This document shows positions 7,610 to 14,992 of a stretch of 16,862 bases of DNA, piece after piece (position 1 is the first letter of the stretch; the number at the start of each line of letters is the position of its first letter). This stretch comes from an uncultured Acidimicrobiaceae bacterium (GTDB lineage Bacteria; Actinomycetota; Acidimicrobiia; Acidimicrobiales; Microtrichaceae), in contig CALMLJ010000433.1 in the NCBI GenBank assembly GCA_937868025.1, positions 1 to 16,862 on the forward strand, written 5' to 3'. The notes beneath the pieces were generated by a model, which saw only the letters and a list, made by a program, of their open reading frames with translations, was not told the origin of the DNA and did no database searches. The position numbers were made by a program, and so were the translations under genes.

Positions 7610-8968
7610 TCAGGCCAGGTCGACGATCTGGCCGGTCTGCGCCGATTCCATCGCGGCGAACGCGATCCGGTGGCTCTCGAGGCTCTCGGTCGCTGACGGC
7701 GACGGTTCCCGCCCGGCTTCGATGGCGGCGAGGAAGTCGCGGAACAGCGGGCGCTCGCCGCCGCCGTGGCCGTCGTACGCCGTCGGGATGCGCTGCTTGC
7801 GGATCTTTCCGCTCTTGTGGTCGGCGACGTGCAACCAACCGTCGAGCGCGTGCAGCTCACCCCACGCCGACCCGGCTGTGCCGTTGACCCGCACCGACCG
7901 CATCGCCCGGTGCGACGTCGACTGCAACGTGAAGTTGGCGAGGACGTCGTTCGCGAACCGGATCGACACCGTCTGGCCCGACGGCTGGTCGTTGTCCTCG
8001 ACGCGGTACGCGCACCGTCCCCAGCGGGTGGTGCGCAGCGCGTGATCGAGCCCCTCGGGCGTGTGGTCGTCGGTGACCGCGGCGACGGGCCAGCGCCACC
8101 ACTCGGCGCGCTTCGCCACGGCCGGGATCGGCGAGGCGACGAGCGCCGGCCGCACCTTCTTCAGGACCGACGCTCCGACGCCCAACCCGACGGGCCGCTC
8201 GGCCATGGACAGGTCGGTGAGCGCCGGACCCAGATCCCGGTAGGTGGCCACCGCGTCGTAGGGGCAGGTCGAGGAGTGCGGACACCCCTCGATGCAGTAC
8301 TCGGGCGCGCCGTCGGGAACGTTGCGCAGCGTCAACTCGGTCGGCCGCAGGAACGACGACACCTGAGCCGCGGGGGCACCCGCGATCCAGGACAGCAGGT
8401 CGAGGTCGTGGCACGACTTCTGCAACAACCACGGCACCTCGCTGCGCCGGGTGTGCCCGCGGACGTAGGAGTGCGCGTAGTGCCAATAGGCGACGTTCTC
8501 CGACAACTGGATCGTCAGAACGTCGCCGAGTGCGCCCGACTCGATCACCTCGTGCAAACGATGGAAGAGGTGTGAGTGCCGGTACACGTGGCACACCGCG
8601 ACCGATCGACCGGCGGCCGCAGCGGCCTCGACGATGCGGCGGCAGTCGACCTCGTCCAACGCCATCGGCTTCTCCAACAGCACGTGGTAGCCAGCTTCGA
8701 GCGCCAAGAGCGTCGGCGTCACATGGTGAGTGTCGCCGGTGGCGATGATCGCGTAATCGGCGCGCCGCGGCCCTGCGAACAACGACTCCCAGCCGTCGAA
8801 GCAGTCGGCCGTCCCCAGGGAGTAGCGCTCGGCGAACCGTGCGCGTCGACCGGCATCGGGGTCGGCGACCGCGACGATGCGGCCCAGCTCGGGTTCGTCG
8901 AGCAGGAGTGTCGCGTACGCGTCGAACCCGCGGTCGCCCGCACCCACCACTACACCCGTCGTCGCCAC
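7610..8968 (-). CDS. Gfo/Idh/MocA-family oxidoreductase with cysteine-cluster insertion
   Basis: This 452-residue enzyme has an N-terminal Rossmann fold (VVVGAGDRG, 6-14) for NAD(P), the family motif EKP (99-101, Lys100 expected to be catalytic) and the SCHDLDLL segment (185-192), where His187 or Asp190 may complete the active site. Members oxidise or reduce sugars, inositols and related compounds. A distinctive insertion, CIEGCPHSSTCPY, has Cys225, Cys229 and Cys235, a pattern I recall in one Gfo/Idh subgroup and which could bind a metal. The start is placed at GTG 8968, directly before the Rossmann strand; the frame runs to 9076 but no better start is seen. No Shine-Dalgarno sequence precedes it; CATGAT at -12 to -7 resembles a weak leaderless -10. 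It is divergent from the Tat lipoprotein gene. The substrate cannot be told. Confidence 0.9.
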   Translation of the reverse strand: MATTGVVVGAGDRGFDAYATLLLDEPELGRIVAVADPDAGRRARFAERYSLGTADCFDGWESLFAGPRRADYAIIATGDTHHVTPTLLALEAGYHVLLEKPMALDEVDCRRIVEAAAAAGRSVAVCHVYRHSHLFHRLHEVIESGALGDVLTIQLSENVAYWHYAHSYVRGHTRRSEVPWLLQKSCHDLDLLSWIAGAPAAQVSSFLRPTELTLRNVPDGAPEYCIEGCPHSSTCPYDAVATYRDLGPALTDLSMAERPVGLGVGASVLKKVRPALVASPIPAVAKRAEWWRWPVAAVTDDHTPEGLDHALRTTRWGRCAYRVEDNDQPSGQTVSIRFANDVLANFTLQSTSHRAMRSVRVNGTAGSAWGELHALDGWLHVADHKSGKIRKQRIPTAYDGHGGGERPLFRDFLAAIEAGREPSPSATESLESHRIAFAAMESAQTGQIVDLA

Positions 8969-9063
8969 GCCGACATCATGGCCGAGTTCGGGGTGGCCGC
9001 CCGACCCACGATGGGGCAAGCTGACACGAGCTACATGGCATGTGGCACGTGGGGGGAGAAGCA

Positions 9064-11244
9064 ATGCGGGCGACACGCCGTCAGTTCCTGTTCGCGAGCG
9101 CTGCCGGCGCGGGCGCCGTGTGGTTGCCGGGGTGCGCGCCCGGCGAGGTGCCGCCCGTGCCGTCGCCGACGTGCGCGGCGCCGACCATCGGCGGGCCCGC
9201 CCCGTTGCCGGCCCCCGGCAGCGTCGGCCTCATCGACGAGCTGGCGTTCCAGCAGCGAGCCGACGCCTACCTGACCGTGGCGACCCAGTCGCTGCAACCG
9301 ACGAGCGGTGCGAGCGTCGCCACCCATCTCGTGCGAGCTCAGCGTGAACCCGGTTTCGTCTGGGACCCGAGCGCCGTGACCGCGGCGCTCGTCAACCCCG
9401 ATCCGTACTACGACACCGCCGACTTCGATCTCATGAACTACCAGTGGATCCTGCGCCTCGGAGCGGGGACGCTCCCGGCGGCGACGATCACCGCGATCGA
9501 GGACGCCATCGCCGGGTTCCGGTATCGCTACGACGACCCGCTCCCCGCGGGCGACGTCGACAACAAGTGGTTCTGGTCGGAGAACCACCGCATGATCTTC
9601 GCGGTCGACGAGTACCTCGGTGGCCTCGCTCTGCCCGATCGGGTGTTCACCTACACCGGGCTCACGGGCGCGCAGCACGCTGCTCGGACGCGCCAAGCGC
9701 TGCTCGACTGGCTCGACGAACGCGCCCGCTTCGGGTTCTTCGAGTGGCACTCGAACACCTACATGAAATACGACTACGCGCCGCTCTTGACCCTCGTCGA
9801 GTTCGCCGACGATCCCGAGATCGTCAGCCGGGCCGCCGCCGTGATCGACCTGTGCTTCTACGACGTGGCCACGCACACGATCCGTGGCGCCTACGGCGTG
9901 ACCCACGGCCGCGCCTACAAGGTCTCGAAGACCAACTCGCTCGTCGAGTCGTCGTTCCAGACGGCCAAGCTGCTGTTCGACACGACCGATCAGCCGTTCA
10001 ACGGGCCCGACATCGGCCCGGCCTTCCTCATCGGTTCCACGAAGTACCGCCTGCCCGCCGCGATCCAAGAGGCGGCCCGGAGCGACGAGGCCGCGACGAT
10101 CCGTGAGCGGCACGGCGTGGTGCTCGACCCCCACGAGGAGTTCTCGCTCGACCCCCAGGGCGCGTACGGCTACGAGTACAACGCCGCGAACCTCCCGTTC
10201 TGGTGGTCACAAGGAGCGCTCACCGCCTGGCAGATGCTGCCGGCGACGCTCGATGCCGCGAAGCGCTGGCAGCTGTTCGACTCGGAGCTGTTCCAGAAGT
10301 TCAGCGCGGTGAAGCAGTTCGCCGACGTGAACGCCGGCATCCTCCAGGTGGTCATCCGCGAACTCGCGCCGTTCGCTGCCGCGGGCGTCCTCGGCGAGGC
10401 GCACACCTACACGTGGCGGAGCCCCGACGTCATGCTCTCGTCGGTCGTCGACCACCGTTTCGGCGACGCGATGGAGCAGGTGCACGCGTGGCAGGCGACG
10501 CTCGATCCCGAGGCGCTCGTGTTCACGACGCACCCGTCCAACGACCTCCGTCCGTCGGCGGACTGGGGTAACGACAACGGCTACTGGACCGGCACGGCGT
10601 CGATGCCGCGCACGGCCCAGGTCGGGCGGGCTGCCGTGCACATCTACCGCCCGCGGTACGCGTCGCCCACCGACGACCTCCTCGGGCCGTTGTTCGGCTA
10701 CGAGCACTTCACCCATGCGTTCTTCCCGCAGGACCGCTTCGACGAGATCGTCGAGCAGGACGGATGGGTCATCGGCCGCAAGGGTGAGGGGTACGTCGCG
10801 CTGTGGTCCGAGCGGCCGGCGCACTGGCGGGAGTACGCGCCGGGCGAGTCGACCGGCGGTCACAGCCTGCCGTTCGACCTGGTCGCTCCCGGCGGCGCCG
10901 ACAACGTGTGGATCTGTGAGGTCGGCCGCGCCGCGGACCACCCGGCGCTGTCCGGCAGCGCCGCGTTCGGTGCGTTCGTCGCCGCCGTGACCGCGTCCGC
11001 ACCGGTCGTTGTCCGCACCGGGCCCGAGATCGACGTGACCTACACGTCGCCGATCGAGGGCACGCTCCGCCTCGGAACACAGGGCGGCTTCTCGCTCGAC
11101 GGAACGGCCCGGCCGCTCCGCGATCACCCCCGCCATTCGAGCCCGTGGGCCGAGCAGTGCGCCCTGGGCAAGGGGATGGACATCAGCGCCGGGGGATCGC
11201 GCCTCGAGCTGAACGTCGAGACCGGCGGGCGCCGGGTGAGCTGA
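9064..11244 (+). CDS. Large Tat-exported lipoprotein, possible (alpha/alpha)-toroid polysaccharide-active protein
   Basis: The product has 726 residues. The N-terminus ATRRQFLFASAAG is a twin-arginine signal, followed by the lipobox-like LPGC with Cys24, so a folded lipoprotein anchored outside the membrane is expected. GGAG lies 5 nt before ATG 9064, which decides this start over the upstream in-frame one at 9040. A helical region holds KWFWSENHRMIF (168-179), FGFFEWHSNTYMKYDYAPL (223-241) and GAYGVTHGRAY (275-285). The second half (about 480-726) looks beta-rich. Helical toroid plus beta-sandwich is the layout of heparinase/alginate-lyase-like enzymes, and conserved Trp, His, Tyr and Asn residues would fit glycan cleavage. 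I recall large uncharacterised proteins with a similar W(T/S)ENH motif. The enzymatic call is a weak inference. The only close neighbour is the divergent oxidoreductase, which could use its product. Confidence 0.85.
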   Translation: MRATRRQFLFASAAGAGAVWLPGCAPGEVPPVPSPTCAAPTIGGPAPLPAPGSVGLIDELAFQQRADAYLTVATQSLQPTSGASVATHLVRAQREPGFVWDPSAVTAALVNPDPYYDTADFDLMNYQWILRLGAGTLPAATITAIEDAIAGFRYRYDDPLPAGDVDNKWFWSENHRMIFAVDEYLGGLALPDRVFTYTGLTGAQHAARTRQALLDWLDERARFGFFEWHSNTYMKYDYAPLLTLVEFADDPEIVSRAAAVIDLCFYDVATHTIRGAYGVTHGRAYKVSKTNSLVESSFQTAKLLFDTTDQPFNGPDIGPAFLIGSTKYRLPAAIQEAARSDEAATIRERHGVVLDPHEEFSLDPQGAYGYEYNAANLPFWWSQGALTAWQMLPATLDAAKRWQLFDSELFQKFSAVKQFADVNAGILQVVIRELAPFAAAGVLGEAHTYTWRSPDVMLSSVVDHRFGDAMEQVHAWQATLDPEALVFTTHPSNDLRPSADWGNDNGYWTGTASMPRTAQVGRAAVHIYRPRYASPTDDLLGPLFGYEHFTHAFFPQDRFDEIVEQDGWVIGRKGEGYVALWSERPAHWREYAPGESTGGHSLPFDLVAPGGADNVWICEVGRAADHPALSGSAAFGAFVAAVTASAPVVVRTGPEIDVTYTSPIEGTLRLGTQGGFSLDGTARPLRDHPRHSSPWAEQCALGKGMDISAGGSRLELNVETGGRRVS

Positions 11245-11257
11245 TCAGCCGACGCGG

Positions 11258-11662
11258 TCAGGCTCCCCGCACGGTGAACCCGAGCGACCGGGCCGCCTGC
11301 GCCTGGCGGAGGTCGAACGTGACGAAGGTGATCGCGTCGATCTGGAGCCGCTGCGCCGAGGCGAGGTGGATGGCGTCGAGCGACCGCACTCCCAGGGTCT
11401 CGCCGATGGCGGCAGCAGCGGTGGCGACCAGCTCGTCGCACGTGATCATCGCTATGGCGCCGAGGTCGGCGGAGAACTGGGACTGGGCTGCCACGAGATC
11501 GGTGCCCGTGAGCAGCCTCGCCAGGTTGCGCCGCACCTCGACCGCGGTGACCCAGCTCGTGACGAGCACCAGGTCGCTGCCGATGAGCCGGTCGGCCACA
11601 TCGGAATCCGCTTCGTCCACATAGCGCTTGAGGAGCGCACTGGAGTCGACGTAGGTGGTCAT
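11258..11662 (-). CDS. vapC: PIN-domain ribonuclease toxin (VapC family)
   Basis: This is a 134-residue PIN-domain protein. VapC toxins cleave tRNA or rRNA using magnesium bound by conserved acidic residues. The expected set is present: Asp6 in TYVDSSALLKRY, Glu42 in TAVEVRRN, Asp96 in SLDAIHLA and Asp117 in TFDLRQAQA. The length is typical. The ATG overlaps the stop of the upstream antitoxin gene (ATGA), the usual arrangement that couples toxin synthesis to antitoxin synthesis. The much longer frame extending to 12550 runs through the antitoxin and the divergent transporter gene and is an artefact of high GC. The 3' end is 13 bp from the convergent lipoprotein gene. The RNA target cannot be predicted. 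Confidence 0.94.
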   Translation of the reverse strand: MTTYVDSSALLKRYVDEADSDVADRLIGSDLVLVTSWVTAVEVRRNLARLLTGTDLVAAQSQFSADLGAIAMITCDELVATAAAAIGETLGVRSLDAIHLASAQRLQIDAITFVTFDLRQAQAARSLGFTVRGA

Positions 11663-11913
11663 TCGCGATCGTCGGCGAGCACGTCGCGTACGAGCGCCGA
11701 ACCCTTCGCCCGTCGCACCGGACCCAGGCCAACCCGCTCTGCCGGTCGGATCCACCCGTCGGCGATTCCGGCGTCGAGTCCGGAGATGCCCGGGAGGGGG
11801 GAGATGACCACCTTGGGGACCCCGCGGTCGGTGACCCGGATGACCTCGCCGCGCTGGGCGCGGTCCAGGTAGTCGGAGAGGTGTTGTTTGAGCTCTCGAA
11901 TGCCGACGTCCAT
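11659..11913 (-). CDS. vapB: Phd/YefM-type antitoxin of the vapBC pair
   Basis: The 84-residue antitoxin binds and blocks the PIN toxin through its C-terminus and usually represses its own promoter through its N-terminus. MDVGIRELKQHLSDYLDRAQRGE (starting at residue 1) followed by IRVTDRGVPKVVISP matches the Phd/YefM DNA-binding fold. The C-terminal half (about 45-84) is charged and probably disordered until bound. It overlaps the toxin gene by 4 bp. There is no Shine-Dalgarno sequence: TAGTGT lies exactly at -12 to -7 from the ATG, so translation from a leaderless transcript is likely. The name vapB is used for the partner role; by sequence it belongs to the Phd group. Confidence 0.92.
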   Translation of the reverse strand: MDVGIRELKQHLSDYLDRAQRGEVIRVTDRGVPKVVISPLPGISGLDAGIADGWIRPAERVGLGPVRRAKGSALVRDVLADDRE

Positions 11914-11946
11914 GTGTCCACACTAGCGAGCAATGAGCACACATGG
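11910..11946 (-). promoter_or_regulatory. Leaderless vapB promoter and inverted-repeat operator
   Basis: On the minus strand TAGTGT (11925-11920) is placed 6 nt before the vapB ATG, the spacing expected when transcription starts at the A of ATG. The 8-bp arms CCATGTGT (11910-11917) and ACACATGG (11939-11946) flank this element, and a smaller palindrome GTGTCCACAC (11914-11923) overlaps it. These fit autoregulation by the antitoxin or the VapBC complex. Base pairing is seen; binding is inferred. Confidence 0.5.
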
Positions 11947-11994
11947 CCGAGCGGCGCCGTTGCTCGGGCCGCGGTCGCCATGCCGACACTGCGT

Positions 11995-12018
11995 CGATAT
12001 GATGTCGACATGTTGTCG
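11995..12018 (+). promoter_or_regulatory. Candidate -10 element and TetR operator for the ABC transporter operon
   Basis: TATGAT (11998-12003) matches a -10 element in five of six positions; no good -35 is seen. It is embedded in an imperfect 24-bp palindrome (11995-12018) with 9 of 12 pairs matching and a perfect core ATGTCGACAT (12002-12011). The site lies 24 bp before the permease start, and the same operon encodes a TetR regulator, so it is the best operator candidate. Binding is inferred. Confidence 0.5.
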
Positions 12019-12041
12019 CCAAGATTCGAACGAGGTGGATC

Positions 12042-13142
12042 ATGTTCCTTGCGTTGAGAGATCTCCGCGTCGCCCGAGGTCGGTTCGTCCTCGTCGGCGT
12101 GGTCATCGGGCTGGTCGCCCTCCTCACGACCGTCCTGTCCGGGCTGGCCAACGGGCTCGTCGACGACGGCATCTCGGGGCTCCGGGCGCTGCCCCTCACC
12201 CACCTCGCCCTGCAGGATGGCGCCGAGAGCAGCTTCAGTCGCTCCACCCTCACCGACAAGAACCTCGATCCGTGGAAGGAACTCGCCGCGAAGTCAGGCG
12301 GCGACGTCGAGGTCTCACCCCTCGGTGTGTCGTTCTTCAACGCGAAGCGCGCCAACGGTGACACCATCGACATCGCCCTCTTCGGCGTGGAACCCGGCAC
12401 GTTCCTCACCCCTCGCTCCGACGCCCAGGCCGCGCTCAACGGCACGCCCGGGCTGGTCCTGAGCCACGAGTTCGAGTCCGAGGGCGTGAAGGTCGGCGAC
12501 GAGCTCACGATCGTCGGCGTCGACACCACCCTCCCGGTGCTCGGGTTCACCTACGCCGGGTCCTACGGCCACGTCGACATCGCCTTCTCGTCGCTCGCGA
12601 CGTGGCAGTCGCTGGTGTACGGCGACAACGCTCGGGGCCGCTTCTCCGCGATCGCCGTGCGCACCGAGGGCGACGCGTCGTTCGCCGCGGTCGACAAGGC
12701 CGCCGCCACCGAGGTCGAGACCAAGGAGGCCTCCTACGCCGGCTCGCCCGGCTTCTCCGCCGAGAGCGCAACGATGACCCTCATCCGCGGGTTCCTGCTC
12801 GTCATCTCGGCGCTCATCGTCGGTGCCTTCTTCACCGTCTGGACGATCCAGCGCACCCGCCAGATCGGTCTCCTCAAGGCCCTCGGTGCGTCCAACGGCT
12901 ACGTCCTCCGCGACGCGCTCGGACAACTCGCCATCGTGTTGGTCAGCGCTGTCCTCGTCGGCGCGGCGATCGCGCTGGGCGTCGGCGCCCTCGTGCCCGA
13001 GGAGGTGCCCTTCAGCCTGGAGGCAACACCGATCGTCACGTCGGTACTGGCCCTCGTCCTCCTCGGCATGGCCGGCAGCCTCGTCGCCGTCCGCCGCATC
13101 ACGTCCGTCGACCCGATCGTTGCCCTGAGCAGCGAGAACTGA
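12042..13142 (+). CDS. FtsX-type ABC transporter permease (MacB/LolCE-like)
   Basis: This 366-residue membrane protein has helix 1 at 15-36, a large extracytoplasmic domain (about 40-245, MacB periplasmic-core type) and three C-terminal helices (249-269, 293-318, 331-351). The RQIGLLKALGAS segment (274-284) between helices 2 and 3 is the typical coupling helix that contacts the ATPase. Such permeases act as mechanotransmission pumps that extrude lipids, peptides or drugs, or drive envelope proteins, rather than forming a classical channel. One permease gene suggests a homodimer. The ATG has GAGG at 12032-12035. The operon continues with the ATPase (8-bp gap) and the TetR regulator. A substrate cannot be read from the sequence; TetR control would suit an inducible exporter. 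Confidence 0.93.
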   Translation: MFLALRDLRVARGRFVLVGVVIGLVALLTTVLSGLANGLVDDGISGLRALPLTHLALQDGAESSFSRSTLTDKNLDPWKELAAKSGGDVEVSPLGVSFFNAKRANGDTIDIALFGVEPGTFLTPRSDAQAALNGTPGLVLSHEFESEGVKVGDELTIVGVDTTLPVLGFTYAGSYGHVDIAFSSLATWQSLVYGDNARGRFSAIAVRTEGDASFAAVDKAAATEVETKEASYAGSPGFSAESATMTLIRGFLLVISALIVGAFFTVWTIQRTRQIGLLKALGASNGYVLRDALGQLAIVLVSAVLVGAAIALGVGALVPEEVPFSLEATPIVTSVLALVLLGMAGSLVAVRRITSVDPIVALSSEN

Positions 13143-13150
13143 GGCCCCTG

Positions 13151-13852
13151 ATGAACCAGAACGCCGCACTCGAGCTCCAGGGGGTCGACGTCGTCGTTCC
13201 CGACGGCACCGAGACGCTGAGGATCCTCGACGGTGTCGACCTGCGGGTCGAGGCCGGTGAGGTCGTGAAGCTGACGGGCGCATCCGGCTCGGGGAAGTCG
13301 ACCCTGCTGGCCGTCGCCGCGCTGCTCCGGGCTCCCACGTCGGGCCGCGTCATCCTCGACGGCACCGACACCGCCGACCTGCCGGCCCGCCGGCTCGCCG
13401 AGCTCCGCAACCAGCGGCTCGGCATGGTGTTCCAGTCGTCGAACCTGTTCCCGTCCCTCACCGCCGTCGAACAGGTCGAGCTCGTCGCCCACATCGCAGG
13501 CACGCTCAACGGCCCGGCCCGCCGACGCGCCCGCGAGCTGCTGGCCTCGGTCGGTCTCGCGTCACGAGCCGATCGCCTGCCGTCCCAGCTGTCGGGTGGC
13601 GAACGCCAGCGCGTGGGCATCGCCCGGGCCCTCATGAACGACCCCGCGATCCTCCTCGCTGACGAGCCGACGGCGTCGCTCGACGAGGCCCGTGGCCGCG
13701 AGGTCATGGCACTGCTTGTCGACGAAGCGCGACAGCGGGGAATGGCTGCCCTCATCGTCACCCATGCTCCCGACCAGCTCGTCGGAGCGGCCCGCCACCT
13801 CCACCTGCGGTCGGGCCGGGTCGACGACGCCGAGCACACCGCTATCGTCTGA
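13151..13852 (+). CDS. ABC transporter ATP-binding protein (LolD/MacB type)
   Basis: This is a 233-residue ATPase that powers the preceding permease. All motifs are present: Walker A GASGSGKST (43-51), Q-loop Gln95 in MVFQSSNLFP, signature LSGGERQRV (147-155), Walker B ILLADEPT (167-174), D-loop SLDE and H-loop His205 in VTHAP. Length and motif spelling match the LolD/MacB/FtsE class that pairs with FtsX-type permeases. The ATG at 13151 is preceded by GAGG (13141-13144) overlapping the permease stop, with 6-nt spacing; the long upstream extension of the frame to 12602 lies inside the permease gene and is rejected. The TetR gene begins 3 bp after its stop, so all three are one transcript. Confidence 0.95.
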   Translation: MNQNAALELQGVDVVVPDGTETLRILDGVDLRVEAGEVVKLTGASGSGKSTLLAVAALLRAPTSGRVILDGTDTADLPARRLAELRNQRLGMVFQSSNLFPSLTAVEQVELVAHIAGTLNGPARRRARELLASVGLASRADRLPSQLSGGERQRVGIARALMNDPAILLADEPTASLDEARGREVMALLVDEARQRGMAALIVTHAPDQLVGAARHLHLRSGRVDDAEHTAIV

Positions 13853-13855
13853 CCG

Positions 13856-14449
13856 ATGCCCAAGATCGCCGCCGACTCCGTGCACGAGCACGTCGCGCGT
13901 CAGGAGGCGGCGGTCATCGAGGCGGCGATCCGTCTGTTCAACGAACGTGGCGTCCGTAACGTCAACCTCGGCGACATCGCCAAGGAGGTCGGCCTCGCCC
14001 GCAACTCGCTCTATCGGTACTTCCCCGACAAGGGCCACATCCTGGCGGCCTGGTTCCGCATCACGATCGCCCCGCTCGTCCAGCTGTGCGCGGTGATCGC
14101 CGAGGCCGACGAACCTCCAGCAGACCGCATTGCCCGCTGGGTCGACGCCCAGTTCGACTATCTCACCGCGCCCGACCACGCGGCGATGCTCATGGCGTCC
14201 AACGAGATGACCAACCTGCCCGACGACGTCCGCGCCGAGTTGGGCGCCGGGCACCGGGAGCTCTACGCGTCGCTGGCCGGAGTGCTCGACGAGGCCTTCG
14301 ACGGTGATCCGGAGAGGAACACCGACATCGTCACGATGCTGATCGCATCGGTTGTGCGGAATGCGGCCGAGCAGGCACGGGCGGGTGCCGACATCGATGC
14401 CGTTCGCGCCGAGCTGTCGCGGGTCACGTCCGCCCTCGTCGCGACCTGA
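13856..14449 (+). CDS. TetR-family transcriptional regulator
   Basis: This 197-residue regulator has an N-terminal TetR DNA-binding domain: AAIRLFNERGVRNVNLGDIA (24-42) followed by the recognition helix region LARNSLYRYFPDKGHIL (47-63). The rest is a helical ligand-binding and dimerisation domain with no close family match that I can name. Its ATG lies 3 bp after the ATPase stop, without its own Shine-Dalgarno sequence, so it is probably translated by coupling. Being the last gene of the operon, it would provide negative feedback; the palindrome at 11995-12018 is the likely site. The inducing ligand is probably related to the transporter substrate, which is inference. Confidence 0.94.
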   Translation: MPKIAADSVHEHVARQEAAVIEAAIRLFNERGVRNVNLGDIAKEVGLARNSLYRYFPDKGHILAAWFRITIAPLVQLCAVIAEADEPPADRIARWVDAQFDYLTAPDHAAMLMASNEMTNLPDDVRAELGAGHRELYASLAGVLDEAFDGDPERNTDIVTMLIASVVRNAAEQARAGADIDAVRAELSRVTSALVAT

Positions 14450-14468
14450 GGACCGGCAACCTCGACGG

Positions 14469-14933
14469 TCAGGTCGCTCCGCCACCCCACCAGTCGGCGG
14501 GCAGCGCACGTCCGGCGAGCATCTTGCGGATCGATCCGAGCAGTCGGCCGGCGTGCACCGGCGTCGCGATCACTTCGGCACCGGTGAGATTCAGCCCGTC
14601 GAGCGGGAGGTCGGGCTGCGCGACCTCGACGATCAGTTGCGGCGGACGGCGCTCGGCGAGGACGGCCTCGGCGACCGAGCGGCCACCCTCCCGGCGCACG
14701 TCGAGCATGTTGACGACGACGTCGGCGCCCGAGACCAACTCGCACGACCCCGAGTCGACCAGATCACAGCGGTGCCGACCCTCGGGCCCGATGCACGTGC
14801 GCACTTCGTAGCCGCTGCGGGCGACGAGGTCGGCAATGATCGACGGCGAGGCGGCCGACGGACACTCGAGGAGCACCCTCGGCCGATCGACCCCGTCGTT
14901 GCTCCAACTGGTGTGGTCGTGCTTGCCCTGCAT
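14469..14933 (-). CDS. Hypothetical protein, receiver-like alpha/beta fold with cysteine cluster
   Basis: This is a 154-residue, apparently cytoplasmic protein. The pattern VLLECPSAASPSIIADLVARSG (20-41), then GYEVRTC, GADVVVNMLD (69-78) and PPQLIVEVAQP (97-107) alternates strands and helices like a CheY-type Rossmann-like fold. It lacks the acidic pair and the phosphorylatable Asp of a true response regulator. Cysteines sit at 24, 47, 56 and 64, the last three in CIGPEGRHRCDLVDSGSC, a spacing that could bind a metal or be redox-active. I do not recognise a named family. The start at ATG 14933 has no clear ribosome binding site; GGTCC/GGACC repeats (14934-14950) flank it. It converges on the TetR gene (19-bp gap) and lies 59 bp after the thioredoxin-fold gene on the same strand. 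Confidence 0.75.
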   Translation of the reverse strand: MQGKHDHTSWSNDGVDRPRVLLECPSAASPSIIADLVARSGYEVRTCIGPEGRHRCDLVDSGSCELVSGADVVVNMLDVRREGGRSVAEAVLAERRPPQLIVEVAQPDLPLDGLNLTGAEVIATPVHAGRLLGSIRKMLAGRALPADWWGGGAT

Positions 14934-14992
14934 GGTCCAAGTTTCGGACCGCGGAACGACGCCGCGACAGGGGCGAAGGTCCCGACCCTGGT

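Noticed and set aside
9033..9043. Small palindrome ACATG-G-CATGT upstream of the Tat lipoprotein gene
   Set aside because: Arms are only 5 bp and no promoter elements line up with it; chance occurrence is likely.
12023..12031. GATTCGAAC, resembling a tRNA T-loop
   Set aside because: No acceptor, D or anticodon arms surround it; it lies in the leader just before the permease ribosome binding site.
11258..12550. 430-residue minus frame containing the VapC toxin as its C-terminus
   Set aside because: The extra N-terminal part crosses the antitoxin gene and the divergent permease; ATG 11662 with the ATGA overlap is the natural toxin start.
14451..14470. GACCG/CGGTC hairpin between the convergent TetR and hypothetical genes
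   Set aside because: A 5-bp stem with a 10-nt loop and no T-tract is too weak to call a terminator.
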